This document shows, in pieces, positions 49,701-61,005 of a stretch of 64,000 nucleotides of DNA (position 1 is the stretch's first letter; every line of letters begins with the position of its first letter). The DNA lies in contig VWYX01000729.1 in assembly GCA_013396525.1 (NCBI GenBank), positions 186,001 to 250,000 of the forward strand, in the 5' to 3' direction. The position numbers were made by a program, and so were the translations under genes. The notes beneath the pieces are model-generated. The model made no database searches and was not told the origin of the DNA. It was given only the letters and a program-made list of their open reading frames with translations. Source of the stretch: Chaetorhynchus papuensis. Taxonomy: Eukaryota; Chordata; Aves; Passeriformes; Rhipiduridae.

Positions 49701-52700
49701 AAGTGGAGTTCAAACATTTTGCCCAGACAAAGGTAGCAATAACTCTGCATTTCTGTTTGAATTTTTGTGCTCAAATGTCAAGCAGCAAATTTATTGAGAT
49801 TTATTATCCTCCCCCTCACTTACCCTCCAGCAGGAAAAGCCAAAAACTCCGTGGGGACAAGACAGTGGCATCAGCAAACACAGCCTGAGCCCTCCCCACA
49901 CGCTTCAGGACACCCTGAATCCAGCAACACAATTGTCTCTGCATCCCCAGGGGAGCCCAGTAATTTGACTTGTGCCCTGTGCTCTGCTTGTGAAAATAAC
50001 TCATGCAAAGCTCTGCTTTTCATCAAACCTAACGGGAAATTTCCAAGCCTTCAAAGAGATCCTGGTTCTGATGGGAGCCCTTGTTGGGAACAAGGGTTTA
50101 AGAACAAGGCGTGCCATGTTCTGCTGGGTGTCCTAGCCAGGATTTTTGTGTGCCTGCCCCTTTTGCCTCATGTTTTGTAATTGGAAATAGAAATCTGGTT
50201 TTCCCCATTGCTGCACACCACGGCATGGCAACTGCATGACATTAAAACCAGCTGAACTAAAGGAACTTTTTCTTCCCAGCTTGTACAAAATCATCTAATC
50301 TGGAAAACCAGAGAAAAATACACTCATTGTGTGATGCTGAGCTGTTGTTTCTTCTCTTAGTCAGAGTAAAGCACACATTTGCTCCAGCCTTGCCTTCACA
50401 AAGTGCCCACCTTGCCTTTCATGCAAATTGTGGAAGAGTGATTCCCAATATGCTGAGGGTTTCCTGGGATTTTTAAGCATCTGTAAATCACATGCACTAC
50501 CTCTGAACAATGCTAAAGAGCTAAGAGAAATTAAAATCCAAATCTACTGGGCTTTTTCAATATTGAACGTTTGGCTTTGTGTAATTGATAACTTGGGAAA
50601 TTCTAGAAATTAATGAAGGAAATATAATTTGCAGTTAGAAAAGATTTAATGCTCACGATCCGAGATTGCCTAAGGATATAGTTTAGTTTTGGGTCAGATT
50701 CATAAGCACTAGATCTGAATGCTATTGTCACAAAGACAGTAACCTAAAATAGGATAATTCTGACGAGATCAGGCCATACAGATGGAATCTGATCATCTTG
50801 ATCTGAATAAACTCGTTGTAAACTGAGTTTCTTTCATAAGGCTTTTCACAAACACAGGTGGGATATAACATTCTCATTTTAAACTCAAAAAGAACTATAA
50901 ACAGACTTAACTCTTAGCTTCACTGTATGAAAGAAACAAAAAGTTTGATTTCAGATTCTGGTTTTGATCCATCAACCAAGTGTTGTTAATCAAACTTCAT
51001 GGAGTAGCTCTCTTTCAAAGATCAGCTTTTCAGCCTGCTCTGTCAATTTTGAAAGCATACTGGAAAACTGCAGGAGAAAAATATTTACCAACCCAAATTG
51101 ACTCTTGACAGCAATATTTTATGCCAGCTGTACAGAAAAAAGTACTAACCCTGTGCTGAATAACCTCCTGTTCAAAACAATTCTGAATTGAATTGGGAAA
51201 ATAAACCAGTGGGGAATTTTCTAACAATTGCTCTTCTACAAATGCAAAGATTAATGTCAGACTTCAAATTATTTTTTCACTCATCCCTCCTTGAATTATT
51301 ACCAAAGACACTTGAGAATAAATCCAACAGCTACTTCTGTAATCTTCACATAATTGAACTTCTCAAAGGAGCAGTGAAAACTCTTCCCACAAACTAGAGA
51401 TGATTATAAGAGACCTAGGTTCTCCTTCCCTGGCCCTCAAAGCACTGTGGATAACTTTTGTGATAGCAAGACAATCTTTTGTGGAGGGTCAATCAAATTT
51501 AACTTGCTTAAAGAGCTATTTTTTTCCATCAGATCCCTGAGTGTTTAAGCTCCCAGTGCAGAGTGCCTACAACCTCTCAAATCTCTGCTGCTCTTCATCC
51601 TCACACCCTGCCTGATGGCTTTTGTGGAAAGCAGAACCTTCACTTGAAGTTTCGTGGGTATTCTGTCCCAGATGACACAACTCAGCTCACACAGCATGGG
51701 GAGTAATTTCCAGGGAGTTACTGCCTGGTGATTTTAATTACTGTCCCTGTAAGGGTCAGCACAGGCAACTTGAACCAAATCACTGACTCCCAGTGTCCAC
51801 ACTGCAAATGAAAAACTGTACGGTTTTAGCTGGGTCTATTTCTATTTTTCCCTATGAAATAGATTTATAGGGAAAAAAAAGGTAATTTCCTTCAATGGCC
51901 AAACTAAGAGAGTAATGACTGTATTGTCTGGCTGTGGCTCCAGAAGAAGGACCCCATGCATTCTCCTTTTGTTTAGAAAGAAAACTGGAAGTTATTTTCT
52001 AATGTGAAATTCACAGTCATCAATAATACTTCTTAGGACTTATCTGTGACCCCAAGATCACAAACACATTTGGCCTTTGGCTAAGGGGAAGAAACATTTA
52101 ACCAGCCTTTTTATTTATTCCTGGATGTCTATTTTGTTTAATTGTTTGGGAAATCATCAGTGAAAATAAGGAATATATTGGCCTATCAGCAAGTACAGGA
52201 GAGTTTTCTTCAGAAAAAATAATAGACTGGCTTGCACATTACCCCTTTCAGGTATCATGTGTGGAGTTATAACTCTATTAGAGCAGCCACCCAGTTTGGG
52301 GAACGGGCTGAGAAAATCAAAAGTAGTAGATGGAAAAGTTGAAGTAAAATGTTTTGGATGAGAAAAACAGGAACAGAAAATACTCTGGGGCACATCTCTT
52401 TATGTCTTCTCTGGATTTTTCAAGGAGATTTCCCCATCATTTTACCTCTGGCAAATTATTTCTCCACAATCACAAGTGGAAAGAAAATAAATTGCTTTTC
52501 CATTGGTGAGATCTGCTGGGTCTTTCTGTGAAGACATCAGAGTGTATCATACAGAGTTAGGCGAGGAGGTGCAACACAGAAACCCAAATCTTGCCTGTCA
52601 TGATGATCATCAGCAAACAATTAAGGGAAATATTGAAGAATCAAAGCAAATGTAGTGTTCCTTATCTCATCCTTGAGGAACAGATTAGGAATTCTGCTCA

Positions 52701-55700
52701 GTGAACTGGTGAACCGTTCTGTTTAATAGCTCATGACTCCTTGGTGGGTTTGCCTAATCCTTTTCTGATGCTATTTATGTTTTTGGCCTCTAAAACATCC
52801 TGATAAGATGAAGCGAATTTCCATTCAGCAATGTTACTTTTGTTTAGTGACAGTAAAATCTGGAGGTATCCTGTGCTATCAAAGGCACTCCACTCCAATA
52901 ATTTAGTGTATGTCCCTATATTCAACCCCAGCTCCTCATCAGAAAAAAAGGACAATATATCAAAAATATGCACTATTGAAAAAGGAAAAAAACTCAAGAA
53001 ACTGGAAACAAGAACAATATTCTTTACATGGCTGCATTAAGAAGAAAACTATGAACTGCAGGTTTGATGTTAGTCTGAATATCAATCCAAATTTTATCTG
53101 AAATTAAAACTTCATCACTTCTGCTGCTACTCCTCATTCACATGTGATTCTTTGTGATCATTTAACTCTATATTTCAGGATAAAGTTTGCAATTAATACA
53201 AAAGTAAATTCATCCCCTGATGCCAAGGAAAGAGCAAATTTATGCATGAAAATGGACTGGGAAAATTGACTGGGACAATACAAGTCTGTAACAGATTTTT
53301 ACTTTGCTGATGCTTGAGTGTTTTAGTGGATGAAGCAAGATTACTCAACAACTTGTTGAATTAATTTTTAAGTAGTACTATAGGGAACACTGAAATAAAT
53401 GCCTCAATGCTTTGCTAACCAGATTAGGAGACGTAACACGTGCTCAAGTGGTTTTCTCTATCAAAACTAAGACTTATATTTTTGTTTTGTTTTCCACAGT
53501 GCACTTTCTCCCTGTAAGACTAGGTATTAACAGTTGGCTGCTTTCTAAACACATCAAGGACTTGAAGAGTTTGTGGAAGTACATCCAGAAATTAAAACTT
53601 CGTCGCCGACCGCTCCTTCTACTTTTGACTCAGCATCTACATATTTACATAACACAAAACATGATCTTTTTGTGCTTTCCTTGGACAGCTTCTTTGTCAG
53701 CTTTGGGTTATAATAACCTCATCACATTGGGAGCAAAACAATCTAAAATATGACAACAGAGCTTTTTGCCATCTTTTGCTATCATATTTGGCTTCTCTAC
53801 CAGCTTGCTAATTTATATGTTCAATGATATTTATATTATACAAAAATGTTCAGTTTATTATTTATTACACACTTGATTTGGATTTGGTTCTACAAATGTC
53901 AAACTGATAGAAAGGAATCACTTCAGTGAGACCTTTTGGTGTTCTTGGGTTGCAAAACTAAATTGGGAGAAAGAATTTAAGGTTACTATTTGCATTTAAA
54001 TAAGATTTGATGCATGGAAATTAGAAGCAGAGAATTTTGTCCCTCACAGCCAATTGTCAAGTCCTGTGGAAAAATGGGATTTGGGGTAGACAGCATCCAA
54101 ATTTCAGCAAATAACACTTATAAACAGTTAACACATATAAGAGTTAGCTGTTAAATTGGTTTTCTTTGTTTTACTCACCACTTTTGTGGGAAATCCTCTA
54201 TTCTGAAATCTAACAAGTTTGAGAGTAATAATCAAGTTGGAGCTGCTGGGTTTGTCAGGCTGGTGGCTCAAGCATCAAGTGGGGAACTCGAGCACAGAAA
54301 GACAAATTTTTATCTGTGTGCCTTTTCCTCTCTTCAGTATAATAAAGCTGTACTGATCCTTATGGTGTTTTCTTTTGAAAATTTTTGATGGCTTTCAAGA
54401 AATGGGGGAGTTGGCTTTCTTTAGATCTGATCTCAATTGCCTGATTGTTTTATTGGCTACAAAACATGAATTGTTTAACAATAAAACATTGTGGTTTTCC
54501 TTTAATGTGTTTGAATAAACGTTTCTCAGCACAGCCCACCATGATCTTTTTAGTCCCTTATCTATATTCTCCCTTCTCCATAAAACCCTTAGCATGAATT
54601 TGTTGTTCGTGACTGTTTTCTTTGTTATTTTCCCTTTCTTGCCTACTTTCAGGAAGCAAGAGTGGATCTGTCAGATGGCCTTTGTCAAGGGGAAGACAGA
54701 GATGATATTCCTTTTGCTTTCCATTTCACAGCGTCCCATGTTTATTGTCTATTGAGGAAATACACCAGTCACTTCCCATCATTGAACAACACAAACACAT
54801 CCACTCCCCAGAGAGAGACTGCAGTTGCTGAAATCCTGTATCTTTGACTACTTTGGATCAAAGGCAATCAGTTTCTATTGTATATGTTGGCTCCAAAATA
54901 AAGGCTTCCAAAAACTGCAAAAATAACAAGCAAAAAAGCCCCAAACAAACGAACAGAACCCCCCCTGAGCAAACAAATGTAGTAACACTCAGCTTCTTAG
55001 GAGAAGCCGTTTGTGAATGCAGTGCTCTGGTGTTACAGGGAATTTGAATGACTGTGTTAATATTCATGCTCTTTGGCAGCTCTGCTGCCCAGGAATATGA
55101 CAACTGTCAGAGCCTGGGAAGTCACTCACTCACTGCTGTCACAAATCTGCCTCCAAACAAAGCCACCATATGTTTATGCAAAGAGACGAGTTCCTCTCTT
55201 GGCTCCAGTGCATAAAGATGAAATATAGAACATTCATCAAGCAAGTGTAACATAATGCTTGGCTCTCTCCCTTCTTCCTCTATTAAATTAACTTCTTTTT
55301 AGGAGATTAACATTTTCATCCATTTTGCAGCATATCATAAAATATGGAGTAGTACGAACTTCTAGGGAAACAAAGGTCACGGGTCGTGGCGTGCAACAAT
55401 TATTCAAAAGACAACAAGGAAAAGCAGATAGCACATGGTCTGGAGTGCTCTGAAGCATCTGGAATTCAATCCTGCAAGTACAACGCCCGAGCTCCCTTTT
55501 ACATGGAATTCAGGTGCCTGATTGACGTTTTATTTAAAAAAAAATTTGAGCTACTTCCAAAAAAAAACTCCAAGCTTACTAAAAGGAGGCACAAAAAAAC
55601 AATGCAGCTGAATAAAAAAAACCCCAAACTTGTCTGACTTTTATTATTTATGAAAAATTATTTTCTATTACTTTCTTTGCTTTAATGCTAATCATAAACA

Positions 55701-55789
55701 TGTATATATGTGTTCAGAACAGGCTCGCATTGCTTTGCTCCAGCTACTTGTTTCCATCAATCCCCAGGAACTAACACAATAATAATACG

Positions 55790-56010
55790 CTGTCCAAAAT
55801 GATTTATGATCTCACTCTGCTTATGCAAATGCCTAACTTTCAAATGTGAACCAAACTACTGTGGTAATGTGTCAAACAACTTGCAAAGTATTTAAACAGC
55901 TGACTACACCTGTTTCCACTTTATAAATGCTTTCAAGTTTGGGCTGCTTTGATTCAAAGCAATATGTGGAGCTTAGAGCATTGCTATTCAGTATGAAAAT
56001 TAAAGTTGCC
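55790..56010. promoter_or_regulatory. Candidate enhancer-like block with octamer and paired TCF/LEF sites
   Basis: Contains a perfect ATGCAAAT octamer (55823-55830) and gctttgattcaaagc (55946-55960), a palindrome that places CTTTGA and TCAAAG sites back to back. The segment is free of simple repeats. This is motif-based inference only. Confidence 0.25.
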
Positions 56011-57739
56011 TTCTCCCGGGTATAACAACGTGATGAGGTCTAACAGCACACAGAGCTATTACACCGCTGAGGCTGCACTGTCTCAGCCTCTCTGGGTGGT
56101 TCTGGGCAGAGCCAGGGAGAGCTGTGCATTTTCTGTGCACGAGCACCTTCCTGCATATGTGCAAAATTAACACCAGGCTGGGATGGACCTGCTGGCCTGA
56201 TTTGTCAGGCAGCTGGCAGCGAGCTTGGAATCTTGCAGCATTAAAAGGCAGTGAAGGCTAAGTCCCACCTCACACTTTAGCTGAATTGCATTACTTTGAT
56301 AACTAATTTGATAAGTGAAGCTCATGCCCAGCACAGGTAGCCATAACTTGTTATCACAGTAGGTGAGAGAGGGAAGGGGTGAAAGCAGATGTTGAGCTGT
56401 ACAAATCACTACCATGGCCTTGGCTCCTGCTGCATCCTTCCTCTCCCTAAATTGTCAGGGGCTTCTCTCTTGTGCAGAGAAGGGACAGAACCCACATGGA
56501 AAGTGTCCTTCAGGTGCGGGCCTGCTGCCTCAGCTGACCCTACAAACCACCCACGTCAAGGCTAAAGCTTAAAAACCAGCCAGACAAATCTCCACAACTG
56601 TATCCTCTCAGAAGAGGAAATGAGGTAAACCTCATGGTGCACATAACCTTAGGCTCAGGTTTACTGGTCAGACATAAACAGGAGGGATTTATCCCTGCCC
56701 TGTGCCCATGCTGTCACTGCACTCAGCTCTGTGAGGTCCTCTGTGCCTCCCCATTGTGCAGGCAAGGAGGGACTGCTTTCCAAAGCCAACTTCAGTCATG
56801 CTAAATCCCGAAGATGTGAGCAGAGCAAGTAAAATGCCTTTTAATTAGACAAGTTGTGGCAGCTGCCGTGTCGCCCATCACCTTGGCTAACAATGCTGCC
56901 ATGTCCAACGCTGTTTGAAAGCCCCCCCTTTCTGCTGGGCAAAGATTAGAATAAGGCTTTTTGAAAATATTACAATTTCAGCTTTCATGCTCAAATACAG
57001 TCCAAAAGACTCAGAGAAAGGCAAGAAAATAAATATCAGCATTTTCCAGGACATGAAATAACCCAGTGTTTAAATATAATTTATGGTTTTGAAATATCTG
57101 TCTGGCCGATGCTGGGGTTAGCTGGGTCACTTATGGAAGCTACATCAGTTGTTTTCCAAAATGGCTGGGCTAAATGAATATCCTCTTGAAGAGCAGTCAC
57201 AACTGTAACTGAATTCTATACTTTACAAAAACCTTTCTAACTGGAAAAATACCTTCCTTGAGACAAGCGCAGCTAGATTTCTGGAGGGTGGAGAGCACCA
57301 CAAGACAATCTGATGTAAGCAATAAAAATATGCAATATATAAAATGGATAAAAATTCCATTTTGATTCATAATTAGTAATTTCAAGTTTTCCTGGATTAC
57401 TGTGTTTTTGGGGTTTTTTTGGTAACACCTGGGCTATTGTTTGGATAAAAAAAAAAAACTGCCTTTGGTGGAAAAGCTTATTGTATTATATTACACAAGC
57501 TAGTAAAAAAAAAGAACATAAAAAACCCCAAAAAGCAAGATAAAACTCTGCTGGGCCACTCTAGTTCCCACCAAAGTTCGAGATTATTAATTTCATCTTT
57601 TTCCCTGTTGGCCTCGGTCTACAAAGTTATTGCATATTTCGTCATTAAACTTGAGCATCTTCCCCCTTGTGGGAAGCTGGAGACATTATCCATTTTCCTT
57701 CCAGCTGCCTTTTGGGTTCCAGCTCATTCACCGCACAGC

Positions 57740-58030
57740 CCCCAGAGAGCTGGAGCCTGCTGCACTTACCCCGAGCCGTTTACAGCCCTGAACACAGCCC
57801 GGGCCAGAGCGCCGGGTCCCCCGTAGGACAGACGGGGCAGGAAGGGGAGCTCAGCAAAACCAACCTCCCCAGCCTGGCCAGCCAAGCCCGGCGAGCAGCT
57901 GAGCCCAGACTTTATATAAGAGAGGGGAGTGACAAATCCAAACATCTGACTCAACCAGCTCCAGCGGGCCAAAAGGATGTGTTCCTTCCAACCCTGCTTC
58001 TTGGAGGCTGCCCCCGGGGGCCAAGTGGTT
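57740..58030. promoter_or_regulatory. Short GC-rich segment
   Basis: Locally raised GC and CpG (for example gggccagagcgccgggtccc) in AT-rich DNA. No gene start is recognised. It is weaker than the islands at 13430 and 37130. Confidence 0.25.
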
Positions 58031-60799
58031 CCAAGAGAAACACTCAGCCCAAGGCAAAGGATTTCCACATAAACAGTCAGAGCAAACACATGCTCGTTTT
58101 TCCATAATAAGCTGGAATTCTGTCTCGTGGCCTGTTGGTGAGCCCCATGACTCTGAATGACCTCACTCCTCTCTCACTCGCTCTTGGGTGAAATGCTCCC
58201 TATGTTACAGAGGGTCTTCAGCTTCCACTGGTTTTTAAGAGCCTCAAGGACTGAAAATGATCCCTGTGTAATCCCACCCCTTCGGAATACGAGGCACACC
58301 ACTCCGTGCAGCAGTTTCTGCTCACTGTCCATAAACTCACAATTGAATTAGGAGTTGCTCTCCTTCCCCTGTTCTCTCAGGAGACACCCAAACTTGGTCT
58401 AGATACTCCAAAAAATATACATTTCACCACTGCTTATTCATCACCAGGGTGATTTTTTTCAGTGCTGTAAGGGGATCCCTTTCAAAGCGTGTCCTTTGCT
58501 TCCAGCCCTGCTTCAGACAACTGAGGTGAGCTCTGCTGAGGACACAGCACAAACAAAAAAAGGATTCCACCAATCCTGTATGTGCATAAAAACTTAATCT
58601 CTCTGCTGCCATAATAAACACACAGCAGAACTGGTCCTTCGTTAAGTGATGTAACAGAGAAAATTATGCTCTGTAGCCACCCGTTTCCATCTCTGATTCA
58701 ACAATAATTATAACCATTGTGATGGACATAAAAAATTTGTGAAATGAATAGTGGGAATCCTTATTTTATCACAATTTAGTCATAGAGCTCAAAGAGTAGA
58801 AAAAGGAAAAAAAAACAGTCATGCATGTGATGTAGCCTTGAACTGATAATCAAATCCAGAGCCAGTCCCCAAGACCTCTAACAAGGGATATATTTTATAT
58901 ATTATTATACATTAATCTGTTTTCTAAGGAGGAAAGTTAATGTTTCCCTAAAGCTGGAATTTAGCTGGCTTCAGCCTTTGACACGAGACCATTTAAATTG
59001 TAAACCAGGTGTACTTATTCACGGCATTACAAATATCTGCCCATCATCCTTCTTTTCTTATTCACAGTGAGACCTGAGCAGCTGTGATTAGTGGAAGGAA
59101 TAGTCTTCCTCAATATATGGAATTAATTGCTTCCACCTACATTGTTCTCCACAAGTTTATGGCTAATTTGCTGCTGAGTCCTGCACCACCTGCTCCCTCT
59201 TGTCTTTAATTTTCCCTCTTGCATGGCTCGGAAGGCAGAGCACAAAAGGGAATCAGAGCCTGGGATTTTGCTTGAGAGCCTTTAAGCAGGTTCTGACACA
59301 TCTAGGTGGGCATGGAAACATTATTGCAGAGGTCTTCTCAAAGCTAACAGAAATATCTGTTATAAAGGGAATGTACTTCAGCACCTGGCTTTGCCCTAAA
59401 TCAAACCTTAACAATTCTTTCTTATAAATCACTGTACTACACATAGCTGGAAGAAATGCAGAACAGTAAAAGAATTTCTTGTTAAACAAGAAATCCCCAC
59501 AAAATGCTTTGAAAAGTCCCTCCATCTTCTATGTGTGGGTTTATATTTTAGGTATAAATCACACATTCACACACAACAAACACACCCACTTGATAGTTCC
59601 TTTCAAATGCAAAAGATTGGTTGCCATTTCTTTAAAAATTCTCTCCTCCATAGTTCTGTGGAAGAAAAAAAGGTTTACAGACACTTGTCAAAACTGATTA
59701 GAACTGAATGGGAACATTTTAATACCTTGAGTTAGATAGAAACATCCCTTTCTATGTAGGAGTCAGTGTTGAATTCAGAGAACAACATCCACCCACCTGC
59801 TGTCAGTGCTTCATTTCCTCTGTTGCATCCTCATTTTACTGAGGAGAACTGGCTGAACACAGAAGTTATTCACCAGTTGCTCACTATTCAGTGAATTAAT
59901 TAAGTTATTAAACAGCCCGCGCAATCAGCAATTTAATAGCACGCTGAAAGCCATTCAACTTAAGCTTCAAAATCAAAACATGCCACGGTATTTTCAAATA
60001 ATAATATCCTATTTATTTACCATTTCTTAGAGGCTTCCCTCTTTGCATTATGTAGCTTTTACTAAACATGTAGAACATAAAACTCAGTGACACCTCATTT
60101 ATTCTTAATATATGCAGTACAAAAATACTATATTTGACTCAAGTTGCTGTCCCACCTGGCAGCAAGCAGCATCCCTCTTATTTGGTATTTGCAGACAAAT
60201 GAAGTACATAAAGGACAGAGAGAAATTAACATTGAAAAGAAAAGATTATAAAGTGCGAAATAAAATTATTTTTAACTGAAATACAAGCCTGCCTACAAGG
60301 AGGTCTCTGCATTTACTCTTCAATTTGATGGTTTTTGTTTGGTTAGTTTGTTTTTTGTTTATCTGGGGTTTTTTGTTCAAGATTACTTATTTGAAACATC
60401 TACATAAAAGCTGCCTGGAATACAGGAATCCACACCTGATCAAATGCCACTTAAAACCTTGGCAATGGTCAAACCCATTTCCACTTTTTTCTTTCAAAGG
60501 CACCACCGTGGTCTTGGCAATTCAATGTTTTTTGATGTTACTGGGAAGAGCTCCAACATCCCACTGTCTGAAACAATACCTGCAGTGCCTTAAAAAAAGG
60601 AAAGAAATCCATCTTCCAAGTGGAGCTAAGCAGGTGTGCTGCTCTTGCAGAAGAATATTTCTTGTACAGCATTAACTCCCTTGGGAGGGTGGGCTGATGG
60701 TAGAAATGATAGTGGGGCTGATCACGGCAGCATCGCTATCTGCTTCAGACCCCTAATTTTAATTACTGGGGAGGCTTGCTAAGCACAGAGGAAAGTGGA
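58031..60799. other. Gene-free intergenic DNA
   Basis: No recognisable exon. A possible MIR-like core lies at 59829-59873. The remainder is AT-rich and unremarkable. Confidence 0.6.
59829..59873 (+). repeat. Possible ancient MIR/CORE-SINE core fragment
   Basis: tcctcattttactgaggag, then aactggctgaacacagaag and ttattcacc, follow the MIR core order (cctcattttacagatgagg, aaactgaggcacagagag, gttaagtgac) with substitutions and a small deletion. Confidence 0.4.
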
Positions 60800-61005
60800 A
60801 GTGAAATGGACTTCCTGGAAAGAGTCCACCAGAGGTCTGTGAAGGTAATTAAGGGACTGCAGCATCTGACCTGCAAGGAGAGGTTGGGACAGCTGGGGCC
60901 ATTAGCTCTGAAAAGAGTCAGGGGGATCTTCTCAGTGTGAATAAATGTCTGACAGGAGGGTGCAAATAAAATGGAGCTGGGCCTTTCTCAGTGGTGCCCA
61001 GTGAA
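60800..61005 (+). mobile_element. CR1 LINE internal fragment, + orientation
   Basis: Order and wording match the CR1 segment upstream of the 3' tail: ggtaattaagggactgcagc, acctgcaaggagaggttggg, cagctggggcc, ctctgaaaagagtcaggggg, gatcttctcagtgtg, gacaggagggtgcaaa, tggagctgggcctttctcag and tggtgcccagtg. It stops abruptly where the CR1 would continue with gacaggacaag, so it is truncated at both ends. Confidence 0.93.

Larger units (their letters stand above)
42506..57739. other. Gene-free intergenic DNA (gene desert)
   Basis: Fifteen kb with no confirmed exon. Items noted are a (TA)n patch at about 42661-42672, a GAAAAT hexamer repeat, a CTCF-like motif at 43837-43847, a short hairpin at 43741-43759, a coding-like but broken minus-strand segment at 45479-45905, a possible MIR scrap at 46701-46730, an A/C tract at 54905-54965 and a candidate enhancer-like block at 55790-56010. 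Confidence 0.55.

Noticed and set aside
53412..53753. 113-codon + frame with an acceptor-like tttccacag inside
   Set aside because: The peptide is not recognisable and there is no paired donor or supporting context.
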